In this document: positions 63,173-64,000 of the stretch, piece after piece
Layout: each line of letters starts with the position of its first letter
Numbering within the stretch: position 1 is the first letter of the stretch
From: Hymenobacter guriensis
Lineage (GTDB): Bacteria; Bacteroidota; Bacteroidia; Cytophagales; Hymenobacteraceae
Reading direction: 5' to 3'
Assembly (NCBI RefSeq): GCF_015773195.1
Contig: NZ_JADWYK010000002.1
Location: 1 to 64,000 of the forward strand
DNA: 64,000 nucleotides
Made by a program: the position numbers and the translations under genes
The notes under the pieces: generated by a model
The model's database searches: none
The model's input: only the letters and a program-made list of their open reading frames with translations
Told to the model about the DNA's origin: nothing

Positions 63173-63313
63173 CAATGAAAATCAGGCAAATGCGTGGTTG
63201 CAGGCGCAAAAAGAGAGAAGCAGGGCCAGGCTCCCGGCAGAGCCTTTTTTTTAGGGGGAGACAAAAATGTGGAAAAGTCAGGAGACAAAAAAACCCATTT
63301 CTGCTTGCGAATG
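63173..63313. promoter_or_regulatory. dnaA upstream region with GGAGACAAAAA repeats and DnaA-box-like site
   Basis: GGAGACAAAAA occurs at 63257-63267 and 63281-63291 (24-base spacing). Between them is TGTGGAAAA (63268-63276), which on the minus strand is TTTTCCACA, one base from the consensus TTATCCACA. A single box near the promoter would fit autoregulation; it is not an origin by itself. Confidence 0.5.
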
Positions 63314-64000
63314 TCAGGCCGTATGCACGGGTAGCACCGCCGCCCGCGCCACGCCCGGCCGGCGCGTGCCCCGCTCGAACACATAATCGATACGGCCGAG
63401 GTTGATGCCCGACCACCCAACTTGGTTAATCAGCGTCTGGTGGCCGCCAGGGCCAGCTACTACGTCGGGCTTGTCGAGGAACGTGTGCGTGTGGCCGCCT
63501 AGTATAAGGTCGATGCCGGGCGCGCCGGCCGCCAATTTAAAATCGTCGATTTTCGCGCTTTCGTATTTATACCCCAGGTGCGAAAGGCAAACGACCATGT
63601 CGCACTTTTCGGGGCCGCGCAGTTTGGCTACCATTTCTTTGGCCGTAGCCACGGGGTCGAGGTAACGGGTGGCGCCGTAGTTGCGGTCGGCTACCAGCCC
63701 GGCCAGCTCAATGCCTACTCCGAACACGCCAATGCGGTGTCCGGCTTTTTCAAATACCTTATAAGGCTGAAAACGACCGGCCAGCGGGGTCTGCGAGAAG
63801 TCGTAGTTGGCCGTCAGGAACGGGAAAGCGGCGTTGGGCAGCTGCTTCTGCAGTCCTTCCAGGCCGTTGTCGAAGTCGTGGTTGCCGAGGGTGCTGGCGT
63901 CGTAGCGCATCTGCGACATGAGCTTGTATTCCAGCTCGCCCCCGAAAAAGTTGAAGTACGGCGTCCCCTGCCAGATGTCGCCCGAGTCGAGTAACAGCAC
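63314..64000 (-). CDS. 5'-nucleotidase/metallophosphatase, 5' part beyond window
   Basis: The visible 228 codons are open to the window edge. LLLDSGDIWQGTPYF, TLGNHDFDNG and VVCLSHLGYK with GGHTHTFLDKP are the metal-binding motifs of the calcineurin-like/UshA group (Asp, Asn-His, His and His-x-His). They continue to a C-terminus without the separate UshA substrate domain, so a single-domain form with a missing N-terminus (probably a leader) is likely. It ends shortly before dnaA's upstream region. Confidence 0.88.
   Translation of the reverse strand: MLLLDSGDIWQGTPYFNFFGGELEYKLMSQMRYDASTLGNHDFDNGLEGLQKQLPNAAFPFLTANYDFSQTPLAGRFQPYKVFEKAGHRIGVFGVGIELAGLVADRNYGATRYLDPVATAKEMVAKLRGPEKCDMVVCLSHLGYKYESAKIDDFKLAAGAPGIDLILGGHTHTFLDKPDVVAGPGGHQTLINQVGWSGINLGRIDYVFERGTRRPGVARAAVLPVHTA

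Noticed and set aside
63260..63300. Chromosomal origin at the dnaA upstream region
   Set aside because: Only one near-match DnaA box and no AT-rich unwinding region or box cluster are seen, so it is kept as a regulatory suggestion.

Overview
The window looks like a chromosomal segment of a GC-rich Bacteroidota of the Cytophagales/Hymenobacter type. The evidence is two SusC/SusD pairs, type IX secretion proteins (a PorQ homologue and a PorE-like OmpA protein), Bacteroidota -7 promoter elements (TAnnTTTG) before many genes, few Shine-Dalgarno sequences, and a RamB/ScfR-type regulator next to the glyoxylate shunt. I see about 52 protein genes and no rRNA, tRNA or CRISPR array.

Layout. 1-43 is the 5' end of an IS5-type transposase cut by the window edge. 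237-6500 holds a lipoprotein-like methyltransferase, queA, a small Lys-rich secreted protein, an M14 carboxypeptidase and two small unknowns. 6572-11025 is SusC/SusD pair 1. 11267-12436 is RNase D. 12593-17341 is the glyoxylate shunt (aceA and aceB, minus strand) facing a ScfR/RamB-like regulator, with palindromic operators overlapping both promoters. 17413-22229 has mltG, a FadL-like porin with an SGNH-fold partner that has lost catalytic residues, dtd and a MazG-like gene. 22281-24248 has comB and gcvT. 24413-26885 is a CZB protein, a CHASE3 histidine kinase and a response regulator. 27050-34514 has rnhB, a small acidic protein, a NUDIX hydrolase, plsC, gatC, a large membrane/TPR protein, an ABC ATPase and a corrinoid adenosyltransferase. 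34568-36816 has ilvE and prfB, the latter with a programmed +1 frameshift. 36922-41865 is SusC/SusD pair 2, followed by 667 bases of AT-richer non-coding DNA. 42533-50061 has hslU, porQ, lon and the PorE-like gene. 50269-53511 has a DUF6702-like gene, rseP and dxr. 53672-58158 has small unknowns, a 21-bp tandem repeat, a Gre-like factor and a hybrid kinase facing a lone receiver. 58321-64000 has a GH3-family protein, OsmC, a PH-like membrane protein, dnaA and the 3' part of a 5'-nucleotidase-type phosphatase.

How the genes work together. aceA/aceB bypass the decarboxylating steps of the TCA cycle for growth on acetate or fatty acids; the adjacent regulator belongs to a family that senses acyl-CoA status, and the nearby FadL-like porin would fit lipid uptake. 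The SusCD pairs import glycans or peptides. PorQ and the PorE-like protein belong to outer-membrane protein secretion. Lon, HslU, RseP and the M14 enzyme handle proteolysis.

Between genes there are several dispersed repeat families: a 97-bp inverted repeat (two copies with compensatory changes), a 182-187-bp element (two copies whose internal hairpin loop is inverted), ACAAC/GTTGT hairpins near 3' ends, a CACGGATT inverted repeat around a terminator, a GGGACTTA octamer array and the 21-bp array. The signals I find most worth following are the aceB/regulator operator region, the repeat families, the pseudo-SGNH protein and the frameshift in prfB.
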